Source: Zizania palustris (taxonomy: Eukaryota > Streptophyta > Magnoliopsida > Poales > Poaceae). Taken from it: a stretch of 64,000 bases of DNA. The stretch lies in NCBI GenBank assembly GCA_019279435.1, contig JAAALK010000285.1, positions 70,664,249-70,728,248 of the forward strand. Reading direction: 5' to 3'. Position numbers and translations under genes: made by a program. Every line of letters starts with the position of its first letter. Position 1 is the stretch's first letter. Under the pieces are notes generated by a model that saw nothing but the letters and a program-made list of their open reading frames with translations, searched no databases and was not told the DNA's origin. Positions 11,852-22,801 of the stretch are shown in pieces.

Positions 11852-12770
11852 CCTTTGAGAAGAATGAGGCTGATTTCACTTGGGGGCAAGTCAACAAAGT
11901 GCCTCTAAAAAGATTAAAGAGTTCTTATCATCACCGCCCGTGGTAGGAGTGCCGAAAGCCAGAATTTCGTTTCGGTTGTACATTGCTGCAGAAGATAGCG
12001 TGATAGGAGCTGTGCTAACTCAAGAGGTCGAGGGGAGAGAGTGCATCATCACATTCTTGAGCCGTCGCTTGCTGGATGCCGAGACAAGGTAATTGTTTGT
12101 AGAGCGTTTGTGTTTATCACTTTATTTTGCATGTACCAAATTACGTCACTATCTTCTCCCTAGCACATGTATTGTTGCTTGTCAAACCGACATCATAAAG
12201 TACATGTTGCAAAAGCCGATTCTGAGTAGTAGAATCGGAAAGTGGGCTTATGCTTTGATTGAGTACGATTTGGCTTATGAACCTCTAAGGGCCATGAAAG
12301 GCCAAATTGTCGCTAACTTTATAGTTGATCACCACGTAGATATCAATTGGAGTAACAATATTTCTCTAATTGAAGTAGTGCCATGGAAACTTTATTTTGA
12401 TGGTTTGGTTTGCAGCAATGGCCAAGGTATTGGAGTGGTTCTCGTATCACCTAGTGACATACGCTTTGAGACCTCGGCCCGTTTAGAATTTTCTTCTACT
12501 AATAATCAAACCGAATATGAAGCTTTATTGATAGGACTCGAATTGCTATATTCCATGGGTGTTAAACATGTTCATGCACATGGTGATTCTCTGTTAGTGG
12601 TGCAACAAATAGCTAAAAGGGCTCAATGTTTTAATGTCTTCCTAAACAGTTACTTGGATAAATGTTTATACATAGTTGCTACTTTTGATGACTTCAAAAT
12701 CTCTCACGTGTCTAGAGAAGCAAATTCAATTTCAAATGATTTGGCTCAGCAAGCATCTGCTATCAAGTAA
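11852..12770 (+). pseudogene. Tandem RNase H domains of element F
   Basis: This degrades the RNA strand of RNA/DNA hybrids during reverse transcription. The first domain (about 11852-12090) contains KIKEFLSSPPVVGVPK and LYIAAEDSVIGAVLTQE, the classic RT-linked RNase H, with a frameshift near 11885 and a stop at 12090-12092. The second (12390-12770) contains WKLYFDG, NNQTEYEALLIGLELL and HGDSLLVVQQ, keeping the D, E and D metal ligands of an RVT_3-type RNase H. Having both types is the Tat-lineage arrangement. The polymerase part, with its catalytic aspartates, is missing upstream. Confidence 0.82.
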
Positions 12771-13341
12771 GGAGAGGAAAATTTTCTGTACAGGAAAAGC
12801 CAATACTTGAACTACCTTCCGAAGCTAGAGACTTCAAGCGGACGCGAGGTCCGTCGGGCCCTTCGGACCAAACCCCTTCATCCACCGGAGTGTATTACGT
12901 GCCGGAGCCCTTCATCCGCCAAAGGACCCTGCACGCCGAAGCCTTCTAGGTGACGGAGGCCTTCGCACACCGGACCCCTCCAGCGGAGCACTTCAGTTTG
13001 ATCGGCTCCGCACGACCGATCTGATCAACCTTCGGCAAAAATAGGAAAGGCCTGGGGGGGCTTCGAAATTAGCAATTTAGACATCACTCTGGGAAAAGAG
13101 TTAGCAAACTCTTCGGATATCCATGAGGATGATTGGAGAATTCCAATCGTCCAGTATTAAAAAAATCCCAATCAAAGAATTGATCAGAAAGTACAGCGAC
13201 AAGCATTTAAATTTGTGTTGCTTGACGATGTGTTATACCGCCGAACTATTGATGGAGTACTGATAAAGTGCTTAGATGTCGATTAGTCTAAAGTGGCTAC
13301 AGGAGAGGTGTGAAGCATGTCAAAAGTTTGGTAATATTTAG
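12771..13341 (+). other. Decayed spacer between RNase H and integrase of F
   Basis: A GC-richer stretch with many CTTCGG words (about 12810-13060) is followed by degraded pol sequence. The latter contains DDWRIPIVQYLKNP and a VLLDDVLYRRTIDGVL block that normally precedes the integrase zinc finger. The zinc finger itself (HHCC) is mostly deleted. No separate gene is seen. Confidence 0.5.
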
Positions 13342-14230
13342 TTGGCACCTGCGTTGCTACTTAACCCTATTATCAAACCATGGCCATTCCGAGGTTGGGG
13401 TTTAGATTTCATTGACCAAATTCATCCTCCCTCTTCAAAAGGGCATCGGTTCATGCTGATGGCAACAGACTACTTCACCAAATGGACTGAAGCCGTGCCT
13501 CTCAAGAACATGACTCACAATGAGGTAACTGATTTCATCTTGAAGCACATTATACATAGATTCAGTATTCCCCAAACTCTCACTGCAGATCAAGGTACTT
13601 CATTTTTGCTAAGTTGATAAACTCTTCGCCATACTATGCTCAGGCCAATGGATAGACCGATTCTAGTAATAAAACTGTGATTAAGCTCATTAAAAAGAAA
13701 ATTGAAGAGTTCCCTAAAAGGTGGCATGAAGTGCTTTCTAAGGCATTATGGGCTTGTAGAGTTCCAAAGCATGGTGCTACCAATGTTAGTCCATATGAGT
13801 TAGTATATGGTCAAGCCATCGTTCTGCCAGTGGAGGTAGATCTTGGCTCTTTAATATTTCTTAAACAAGATGGCTTATCGATCGATGAATATGAAACTCT
13901 TTTGAAGGATAATTTGGAAGAAAGACAAAAGGAGAGTAGCTAGAGCCTACAACAAAAAAAGTTAAACCAAAATTGTTTCAAGTTGATGACTTGGTTTGGA
14001 AAACGATTTTGCCCTTAGGCACTAAGAGCCCAGATGTGGTAAATAGTCACCTAGTTGGGAAGGTCCTTTTAAAGTAGTTGAAATCGCTCCAAGTAATGCA
14101 TACTTGTTAGAGTCTCTACAAGGAGAGCGCTTTCGAAGAGCTTTGAATGGCAGATATTTGAAAAAAATATTTTCCAAGTGTGTGGGAAAGTGCTTAGAGT
14201 GTCAAAAGGCCGATATGGAAGATATCATCC
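13342..14230 (+). pseudogene. Gypsy integrase of element F, broken
   Basis: Integrase core for inserting element DNA into the chromosome. Conserved blocks are KPWPFRGWGLDFI, MATDYFTKWTEAVPL and TADQGTSF (first and second catalytic Asp). A deletion follows after 13612, where element J still has an intact stretch (SGEVRNFAEYYGIK). The C-terminal part (GATNVSPYELVYGQ, PVEVDLGSL) continues to 13943, then after a stop to KLFQVDDLVWKTILPLG near 13970-14010. Without the deleted segment it cannot be functional. It is roughly 90% similar to J by eye. Confidence 0.85.
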
Positions 14231-14265
14231 TTAGCCTGTTGTGCTTTTAGCTCACTTAGTTTGCT

Positions 14266-14281
14266 AAAAGGCAGGGGGGCA
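14266..14281 (+). promoter_or_regulatory. Polypurine tract of element F
   Basis: AAAAGGCAGGGGGGCA lies immediately before the LTR start TGTTGATAGC. It is the expected plus-strand primer position and confirms F's orientation. Confidence 0.7.
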
Positions 14282-14283
14282 TG

Positions 14284-14989
14284 TGTTGATAGCATAAAAT
14301 GGCATTAATGATCAAGTTTATCAAAATATCAATTTTGGTAATTTGGGCCGAAAATACACAAGTCTTGGTACAAGCCGAAGCCTTATAGTGCTGGAGGCCC
14401 ATCTTCATGAGGCCTCGGAAGCCTTTTAGCGGCCTACCAGCTTCGGCCCAAAGGTCCTTCGGAGGCGTGCCCCGCCGAAGCTTCGGCCCAAGGAGCAGGC
14501 TTCGGCGGGCCTACCAAAGGCCCACTTCGGGCAAGCTTTGGAGATAGAGTTAATACAGATTTTGGTTGTTTTTATCCCTAAACTTTATTAGGCTGAATCT
14601 TATCAGATTAGAATTAGAGATAAGAAGACTAGCCCCTATAAATATAGGTGTGAGGCCGGTTCATAGGGCTCCGACAAAAAATCAATCACAAAGCCCTAGC
14701 TTTGAACCGTACATTACTTTCTTTACTTTTCAGTACACCTTCGTGGGTTTGCCTGGAAGCCCTCCTTCGGCCACGTCGTAACAGTGGTAAGCCTTGTCTG
14801 TTCACCTGTGAATCATCTGTTAATCTACGTAACATATTGCTATCACCTTGTTGGCTCCCCTGTGAACCATTATTTAATCTACGTAACAGATTGCTACCTT
14901 CGTTTATCTACTACAATACTTAGTAATTCGTTCTCCAGGCCGAATTGGCACTTGATCTTTACTTTTTTGCAGGTTTCACGTTCGGAGCC
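14284..14989 (+). repeat. 3' LTR of element F, left part
   Basis: It begins TGTTGATAGC after the polypurine tract and is cut at 14989 by element D. GAGCC at 14985-14989 is the left copy of D's target duplication. A CCTATAAATA motif at about 14634-14643 is a candidate LTR promoter TATA box. Confidence 0.8.
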
Positions 14990-16129
14990 TGATGCGTCAC
15001 GGGGCCCCGATCTTCACGACGTAGGATCGATCTTCAGATAACTAGCTGTAGAATAGCCGGATAACTTGCTGCAAGCAGCGATAACTAGTGCAACCTGGCA
15101 AATAAAACTCGAAGCCAACCACTGTCTTTAACCGGCAACCTGAATCGAGGATTCGCCCAACCACACTCTCAAAGAACCAACCAACACAGCCTACAATCAA
15201 TCAAGGAGGACCTTGAAGGGAGTAGGAGCACCAATTGGGAGCGGATGAAGCCGCCGCTTCTGTAATCCCGCGAAGGAAATCACAAGAGCAAAGGAAGGTA
15301 GAGATCTCTCTCTGAATTTGTTAGCACGCAGCTGAACAAGGGGTTTTGTATTCAATAATCAAAAGTGCCGATTACAATGGTGCTAGGGGGTATTTATACA
15401 AGGAGTAGACCTTGAAGATAGGTGCGAACACGAAACGAAAATACTAGGTGAACTATGTGAAAACGAATCAGCTTCTGGAGAGTTTCCGCGTGGATGTTGG
15501 TCTTCTGAGCGGTCTTCGGTATTTCAGCAATAACTCCTCCTTGGAAGCTTCAATTCACGAACGGTTGGATCCCTTGGAAAGGTGACTTGATAAGGTTTCA
15601 CACCATGTAGAATATGAACCATGGAACTATGTAGAATGATACAGTTTTAATACGAGAACATTGACTTCATGCAGACTGGTGACCTTCGGACTAGCAAGCA
15701 CTAAAACTGGTCGGACGCCTTCATGCAAACTTCAAACTGGTCGGGGTTAGATCCATTGGAAAATAGACTTCAAGAGTTTTCCAAAAAGTGCTCATTTGCA
15801 TTCATAGCTTTTGGAAATCAAAAGTTATGATTATTTATTTGAGACGATCCTGCAGGACTGGCTTGGTTCGAGCATGATTCTTCTATGTGTCCATTTCCTT
15901 GTGAGTTCTTGTCATCCTTCTTGGTAAACCTGAGCATTAGCAATGTACACGACTTAGGTAGTATATAACTCTCATTAATAGTAAAATGAATTTCACAAAG
16001 TAGTGCGTGCCCTCTTGTTGAAGCTTCTTAGCTCGACTGCGTGTAATTGGTCCATCAAAAACATGTATTGGAGTCGTTGTGGTCGAAGTGGTCAGTGTAG
16101 AGGTTGGAGTGGTCGGCGTGGTCATATCA
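14990..16129 (-). repeat. 3' LTR of element D
   Basis: 1140 bp, TGATGCGTC...CATATCA on the plus strand. It is nearly identical to 25455-26595. It also encodes the last roughly 63 codons of pol. Confidence 0.95.
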
Positions 16130-17271
16130 TCCTCCCCCTCTTGAAAAGGAGTCATCCTCGACTCTAAAATGTCTTCACTTGTGAATGCTGATAGGTCAGC
16201 AACATTGAAGGAGTTGCTCACGCCATAGCTTGGTGGAAGGTCAATCCTGTATGCATTATCGTTGATCTTGGCAAGAACACGAAATGGACCATCCCCTCGT
16301 GGCATCAGCTTGGACTTGCGCTTATCAGGAAAGCCATCTTTACGCAAGTGAATCCACACCAAATCGTCTGGTTCAAACGACACCTTCTTTCTATGCTTGT
16401 TCATACTTGCAGCCTTACGTGTCGCCTTTAGCTCGATTGCTTCTTTTGTTTTCTCATGTATCTTCTTGACATGTGCAGCATGCTTGGAGGCTTCCATATT
16501 GGTTCTCTCCTATAATGGCAAAGGCAACAAATCTATCGGAGCAATTGGTTTGAACCCATAAACAATTTCAAAAGGACACAAGTTAGTGGTAGAATGTACT
16601 GCCCTGTTATAAGCAAACTCCACATGAGGCAAGCAGTCCTCCCAATCTTTCAGGTTCTTTTTCACCATGGTTCGCAGCAACATCGATAGGGTTCGATTCA
16701 CCACTTCAGTTTGTTCGTCGGTTTGAGGATGACAAGTGGTCGAGAATAGAAGCTTGGTCCCCAGCTTGGACCACAATGTTTTCCAGAAGTAGCTCACAAA
16801 CTTGACATCACGATCAGATACAATGGTCTTAGGCATCCCATGCAACCTCACAATTTCCCTAAAAAATAAATTAGCAACATGTGAAGCATCGTCGCTCTTG
16901 TTACAAGGGATAAAATGAGCCATATTTGAAAATCTATCAACCACAACAAAAATAGAATCTTTTCCTCTCTGAGTTCTAGGCAGTCCCAGAACAAAATCCA
17001 TACTTATGTCTTCCCAAGGAATTTTAGGAGCAGGTAGAGGAGTGTATAAACCATGAGGGTTCAGTTTAGACTTAGCTTTGTGACAAGTGATGCAGCGCTC
17101 CACGAACCGGATGACGTCTCTCCTCATCTTGGGCCAATAGAAGTGATCACCTAGCAGCTCATAGGTTTTCTTTTGTCCAAAATGACCTGTCAATCCTCCT
17201 CCATGGGACTCCTGCAATAAAAGCAATCTAACCGAAGAATTTGGAACACAAAGCTTGTTAGCCCTAAACAA
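15937..17271 (-). pseudogene. Integrase and C-terminus of element D pol
   Basis: Integrase. It reads on the minus strand from about 17271: zinc finger H..H...C..C (HGGGLTGHFG, RCITCHKAKS), core blocks ISMDFVLGLPRTQ, VVVDRFSNMAHFIPC and VSDRDVKFVSYFW with both Asp, and TDEQTEVVNRTL with the catalytic Glu. A stop at about 16508 separates this from a 186-codon tail with VSFEPDDLVWIHLRKDGFP and DGPITRSRAKKLQQE. The tail crosses from internal sequence into the 3' LTR at 16129 and stops at 15937. The N-terminal side is frameshifted and cut near 17285 at the E1 junction, so RNase H and the RT-integrase linker are missing. Confidence 0.9.
16130..16142 (-). promoter_or_regulatory. Polypurine tract of element D, inside pol
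   Basis: AGAGGGGGAGGA on the minus strand lies just before the 3' LTR start TGATATGACC. Because pol continues into the LTR, the tract also encodes the Glu/Gly/Asp residues of the polyprotein tail. Confidence 0.85.
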
Positions 17272-17286
17272 AATCCATCATGCAAA

Positions 17287-17385
17287 AATAAAGTGGTAAA
17301 AGGTTCATTACAATCAAGATGACAACACAATCAACGAGAATAGTTTATATAAATAAAGTGGTAAAAGGTTCATTACAATCAAGAT
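17287..17385. repeat. 34-bp direct repeats at the E1/D deletion edge
   Basis: A 34-bp stretch occurs at 17287-17320 and again at 17352-17385, separated by 31 bp. The corresponding place in element E2 (around 63810-63860) has a single related copy. The duplication therefore arose at or near the deletion breakpoint, consistent with error-prone end joining. Confidence 0.8.
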
Positions 17386-17470
17386 CTTATTCTACCCACA
17401 ACACACTCGTCGTGGGTAGCACCACATACAAAATTAAGCTTTCTTTTATTTAAGTAGCGACTCCTAACGC

Positions 17471-18250
17471 CTACTCGCCACCGGAGGCGGTCTCCGTGCT
17501 CTCGGAACCACGAGTACGCGGCTCCAGAGGGATGGTGGGTTCGAGAAAGTTCTCGATGATGGAGTCGGAGACGAGGCCGGGGCATGGTGCAGGGGCACTG
17601 GTGGAGGGTCTGGCAGGGGAGGGTCGTGGCGGGATCCTCTTGGGGCGAGGGAGGGGCTCACGGATGGGCTTCTTCTTCCTTGGAAGAAGAGGAACCATCT
17701 CCGCAATATCCTTCTGCAGCTGTATGATCTTGCGCTGCAGCTCGCCGTTCTGTTGTATCAAGTTCTTCGTTTCTTCACGAAGGAACTCAACCGCCTCATG
17801 GTGCTCGTCGGCGTCGAGCACCGCCTCGGTATGGAGATAGTCCATAGCCTGTAGAAGACGTGACTGTCGGGCCATGACCGGATCACGCACGGAGTGAACT
17901 CCGAGGTAGATGCTACGGTGGGCGCTGGGAGTGCGCTTCGGCACAAGCCGGAAGGACGAGTTCTGAAGACGATCATCGTAGATCATCCTCAACTCCATGA
18001 GGGCCTGGAGGGCGACTCGTTGGCATGCGACGTCGAAAGTCGGGCCTCCAAGTGCTGTGGTGTAGGGCGGCAGGTGCTCTCCGGAGCCGTGGACGGTGAG
18101 GGAGACGTCGCAAGGCCCGGTGAACTCATCGGGGTATACTCCTTGGAATTCGGGTTCGAAGAGGAACCCGAGGAAGGTGAGCATCATACGGAGCTCCCGG
18201 ACGAAACCCTCGTAGTGGCGGCAGTAGCTGTCGACTTGGTAGACAGGCAT
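17471..18250 (-). CDS. Extra ORF upstream of gag in E1 (orf0), 259 aa
   Basis: An open frame of 259 codons, starting about 120 nt after the primer site with MPVYQVDSYCRHYEGFVREL. Its N-terminal half (1-150) is a compact, conserved-looking domain of unknown function. Residues about 155-190 (EFLREETKNLIQQNGELQRK) form a coiled coil. The rest is basic and proline-rich (PRPKRIPPRPSPARP), then acidic. The same protein with few changes is in E2 at 62956-63735, where one stop codon interrupts it. The position matches extra ORFs reported upstream of gag in some grass Gypsy elements. I do not know its biochemical role. Confidence 0.75.
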   Translation of the reverse strand: MPVYQVDSYCRHYEGFVRELRMMLTFLGFLFEPEFQGVYPDEFTGPCDVSLTVHGSGEHLPPYTTALGGPTFDVACQRVALQALMELRMIYDDRLQNSSFRLVPKRTPSAHRSIYLGVHSVRDPVMARQSRLLQAMDYLHTEAVLDADEHHEAVEFLREETKNLIQQNGELQRKIIQLQKDIAEMVPLLPRKKKPIREPLPRPKRIPPRPSPARPSTSAPAPCPGLVSDSIIENFLEPTIPLEPRTRGSESTETASGGE

Positions 18251-18369
18251 CTACAAAACAGCAAGTTGAATAAAAGTGAGGAGAGGAAGTTTATAAAGTA
18301 GGTTTTCGAGAAATAATTTCTTGTGGCTAATGGCTAGGTGGGTTTGTTTGGCTTCCTACAGTCGAGTCG

Positions 18370-18382
18370 GCTCTGATACCAT
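18370..18382 (-). promoter_or_regulatory. Primer-binding site of E1
   Basis: TGGTATCAGAGCC on the minus strand, next to the LTR edge at 18385. It is identical in type to the site at 62821 in E2. Confidence 0.88.
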
Positions 18383-18384
18383 CT

Positions 18385-21300
18385 TGTGGCGCCCCGATTT
18401 AACAAATCAAGACATTATTGAATTTCATAAGAAAAACAATAATACAAGAGGTTCATCATGCGACAACGTACATACGACAATATCCATGGTACACAGACCA
18501 TATTTATTACATCAAAGTTTTAGTAAAAACAGTAATAAAAATAATTAAAAAGCTTCATGACGAACATCTCCTTCAGGATCTTTCTTCTCGACTGGGTCGC
18601 TACTCCAGACCGTCTTCGTAGTAAGCATTCTCTGTGGGGTCCAACGGGTATGAGTACAAAAAGTACTCAACAAGCCACCGCAAATGCAAGTAATAATGCA
18701 CGATAATAAACAAAGGAGGGTAATGGCTAACATTGCGGAAAAGTACAGTTTCAGTTATTGCATTTAATGTAGTCACATTTTAATTATGCGGAAAAGTAAA
18801 CATGAACATCATCAACATCAACTAACTCGAGGAGTACGTTTTACCTCCTCGCACAACAATCCTTACATGTCAAACCATCATGCACAAACATATCCAAAGT
18901 AATCTAACTGGGGGATGTCACGCAACCCGCCCTTGACCGTGGGCTCGGCTTTTCGAAAAGATTTAAGACTCTGATCAGAGATGTACTACTGTACCCACAA
19001 GGCATGCACTCATCCCAAACGAGATGACCCATACCACGGGAACTCGTGCCAAAACCTCGGCATGAAAAGCTCCAAGCGATAACCACCCGCTCTAGGTTTC
19101 GCCGGCGCGCCGGGCCGCATCTCGGCTAACGTCGCACCCCCTTTTGCGCCACATTGGTACAAGTCACCCACAGGTGCTACTCGACCCATCTCCAAATGGT
19201 GGCCTCGGTTTGGAACAATCCATACCTTAGTTAGGACTTACCCACTAGACTTGTGGTTAGTACGTAAGTGTATTGCAATGGATCCCTCAGACCGGTCCTT
19301 ATAGTGCCCCGGGTGCTACCGACCAATGCCCTAGCTTGCACCCGGAACCCACCATGCATTCACTAACAACCACAACTCCAACACCGACAGAATTCCATAG
19401 ATAAGAAACAATGGGGATCATATAATAGAACCATGTGCTACGACTCATTTTTATCCTATAGCGATCGTGTCGATACATTGTACACTAGCTAATAACATTT
19501 ATCATAAGGTGACAAGGAGTTTAGGCTAGAGAGCATGGCTTGGGTTGCACATCAAGGTCGGGGGATCCTAAATAAATATATTGTAAGGGTTCATTTGACT
19601 AATGCATGTATAGCCTATGAGTTTTAGCGATAGTTTAATCAAACATGGGTTCAATATGCTCAAAAGATTGGTTTGGTGACTTGCCTTGTTCAGCGAAAGG
19701 CGAGGGAGGGACTTCCGGGAAGTATTCCGGCTCCTCGGCGACGTCGTAGTCTTTTTGATATAGTAAAGTAAAATAAAATGAACACAATATTCAATCAAAC
19801 AATATAACATTACATGATAAGCACATAGGTCAAAGTTGGTTTGATTAAAAATAAAATAAATTCAATTGTTAAGGTTCTGTGATTTATTTCTTAAATTAAT
19901 TTTAAAGGAATTAAAAAGTTGTCCTTTTTAGAAAGGGGTGTTTAAATGTGATTATTGTCATATTAAGTTCTCAAATAAATTTGAAATGAAAAGTTCATGT
20001 TAATTTAATGGTTTTCAGTACATGGACAGAAAGGAAATAAATATAAATTTTTCTGAAGTTTAAATATTTGAATTCATATTTTAACCCTAAAGGCATTTGA
20101 ATATTCATTTGAATAAACATGAAATGTCCAAAGTAAACCTACTGTTTTTATTGCATAAAAATGTAGAGAATAATATTATGAATTTTCTGAAATTGGAATG
20201 GTAATTTTTAGATTTCAAATGCGCCAGATATGAATTTTACAAGTTTTAAACCTTTTCTGGAATTTATTTTCAAATTTAAACCCTCTCGGGTCCACGGTGA
20301 GCCAGGCCTACGGTGAACCCGTGCACTGTGCGCGTGCACCGGATCGATCTGGACCGTTGGATCCAGATCCAACGTGCACAGGCGAGGCGGGGCGCTTAAA
20401 TGACAACGGACGCCCAGGATTAAAACGCGCGAAAAGGTACCACGTGGACGCACGAGATCGATCGCGGGTTTTAAATGGAAATGAACGCGCGAGATTAAAA
20501 CGTAATGCTTTGACCAGATCCGACGGTGCGGATTAGATCGTGTACGTGGGCTCACATGCGCCATCCGATCGCGATCGCACGGTCGGGATCAGATCCGACA
20601 CGGCACGGGTACTCGACCCGTGCTGGTCGTCTTCTCCGGCGACGGCGAGCGGACCAGGGGCCACGGCGAGCGACTAGGGCCCTATCTAAGCCTAGAAATG
20701 GAAAGAGGACACTACGGCGGTCACGACGATACCTTAGGCGAGGCGAGGGGTCGACGGAGCGTGGTCGGCGGCGAGGGTAGACGCGGAAGGTTCCTCGGGT
20801 ACTCGACGGCGATTGTGATCCGGCGATCTCCTTGACCAGCGGAGGCGTGGCCGAGGTAGGGGACATCCTTGCGGTCACGACGGTGGCGGAGGCGCGGGCC
20901 GGGATGGTCCGAGGCGACGGTGAGGGGCGGCCAGAGGTGAAGCAGGGGGAAAGCGCTAAAAGGCGAATGGAGGGTGCTCTGTTCGTTCTCATGGCGATTG
21001 GGCGTGGGGGTCGAACGCGGCGGAGGCCAGGGGTATAAATAGTGGCGTCGGCGAGGGTTGCATGCAAGGAAAGCCGAGGGGGAGGTTTTACTCGCCGGCG
21101 AGGGCTCAGCCATGCACGGTCTCGCGATCCGGGGGCTTAAACGCGTGCCTTAATGCCCTTAAATGGCCAGCGGGCCTCGGGGAAGTTAATGCCGGCGTCG
21201 GTTTAACGGGAGGGGGAGCCGGCGAGTGGATCCGAGGCGAAGTTCTCGACCGGCGGGATTTGGGGGGTTTGGCGCGAGGTTGCCGATGGGCCTGACGAGC

Positions 21301-21760
21301 GGGGGCCACTGGCCAGCGGGCGCGAGCGAGCGAACGGACGGCTGACGGGTGGGGCCACGGTGTCGGGTGCGCGCGCGAGGGAAAGGGTTCGGCACCGACA
21401 GGTGGGGCCAGGCTGTTAGCCTAAGGTGCGCGGGGTAACGGGCTGGGCCGGCCGGGAGAGAGAGAAGGGGGGAGGGAGAGCCCATTACTGTTACTAAGGT
21501 TTTCAGATTTAAAATAATTGCAGAAAATGGATTAAATATTTTGGGGTATTTCCAGAGTGGATAAAAATTTGTAAAAATTCTCAAAAATATATTTTGGCCT
21601 TGGGAGTTTATACAAAAATTTTCAGCTCCTGGTTTGGTCATTAACTCTATGTTGTAGTTCAAAAGGGTATAAAGGATATTAAAGGTATTTTCAGAAATGT
21701 AAAATCCAGGAAATTGGATTAAATAATATTTTTATTGTTTTGGAAATTTGGGATGTTACA
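18385..21760 (-). repeat. 5' LTR of E1 (3.4 kb)
   Basis: On the minus strand it runs from TGTAACATCCC (21760) to GGGGCGCCACA (18385) and matches the LTR of E2 (59381-62817) throughout. It contains a GC-rich, CpG-rich block (about 20280-21480) flanked by AT-rich DNA. Open frames in that block are low-complexity Arg/Pro/Ser strings, opposite in both strands, and are not called genes. Confidence 0.88.
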
Positions 21761-22745
21761 CAATGGTACTAAAATCTTTAACAAATCTCCTATAAAATCT
21801 AGCTAGACCATGAAAGCTTCTTATTTGACTTACATTCGTTGGAGTTGGCCAATCCTTGATGGCTTTCACCTTGGTTTCATCCACTTCAATTCCTTTTCCT
21901 GAAACAACAAAGCCAAGGAACACAACATGGTCTGTGCAAAAACTGCACTTCTCAAGATTAGCAAATAATTTCTCCTTTCGGAGCTCATCTAGGACTTGTC
22001 GAATATGATTCATGTGCGCTTCAAAAGACTTGCTGTAAATTAAGATATCATCAAAATAAACAACCACAAATTTTCCAATGAAGGCTCTCAAAACATGGTT
22101 CATCAATCTCATAAAAGTACTTGGAGCATTAGTCAAACCAAAAGGCATAACTAGCCATTCGTACATCCCAAATTTTGTTTTAAAAGCAGTTTTCCATTCA
22201 TCTCCAGCTTTCATTCTTATTTGATGGTACCCACTTTTCAAATCAATTTTAGTGAATATTATGGAACCACTTAATTCATCAAGCATGTCTTCTAATCGAG
22301 GAATAGGATGGCGATAGCGAATAGTGATGTTATTAATGGCTCTACAATCAACGCACATCCTCCAAGAACCATCTTTTTTTGGTACTAAAATAACAGGAAC
22401 AGCACAAGGACTTAAGCTTTCACGAACATAACCTTTATCGAGAAGTTCTTGTACTTGCCTTTGTATCTCCTTTGTTTCTTCAGGATTGGTGCGGTATGGT
22501 GGTCGATTTGGAAGAGCAGCCCCCGGAATAAGATCGATCTGATGTTCAATCCCACGTATAGGAGGTAATCCATTCGGGGTTTCCTTTGGAAACACGTCCT
22601 CATATTCCTGCAAAAGATGAGACACCATACTAGGAAAAGAGGTGTTATCGTTAGCTGACACTAAAATGTCTTTGCACACAAGTACAAAGAGTACTTGATC
22701 TAGGTTGTTCCTTATTTCTCTCATCTCAGATTTTGTGGCTAACAT
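21761..22745 (-). pseudogene. Reverse transcriptase of element D, cut at its 3' end
   Basis: RNA-dependent DNA polymerase domain. In order it shows ETPNGLPPIRGIEHQIDLIPG, the polymerase blocks VDCRAINNITIRYRHPIPR, FTKIDLKSGYHQIRMK (first catalytic Asp), MPFGLTNAPSTFMRLMNHVL, and VVVYFDDILIYS (the YxDD box as YFDD), then FLGFVVSGKGI and the thumb region. The frame is open for about 330 codons and would continue, but at 21761 the LTR of E1 begins. D's own RNase H has been lost. A stop just upstream separates it from the protease segment. Confidence 0.92.
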
Positions 22746-22801
22746 GACTAAATTTTTTTTTCTTCTTTCTTTTGATCTCTCAATTTTTTTCTCATATTGG
22801 G

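Larger units (their letters stand above)
17287..21760 (-). mobile_element. Gypsy element E1, truncated, inserted in D pol
   Basis: Minus-strand insertion holding a 3.4-kb 5' LTR (18385-21760), a primer site, and an extra ORF upstream of gag (17471-18250). It stops near 17287 without gag, pol or a 3' LTR. The right edge is clean: TGTTACA at 21754-21760 followed by element D RT sequence. The left edge runs straight into D integrase, while D's RNase H is absent, so one deletion removed most of E1 together with part of D. The long LTR and the pre-gag ORF suggest a Tekay/Del-type chromovirus (from memory of RIRE3/RIRE8-like rice elements); gag-pol is not available here to confirm this. Confidence 0.85.

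Noticed and set aside
20552..21067. 171-codon open frame in the E1 LTR, with frames on both strands
   Set aside because: GC-rich low-complexity Arg/Pro/Ser string; it is not conserved as protein in the E2 LTR, and long frames on both strands are expected in such GC-rich DNA.
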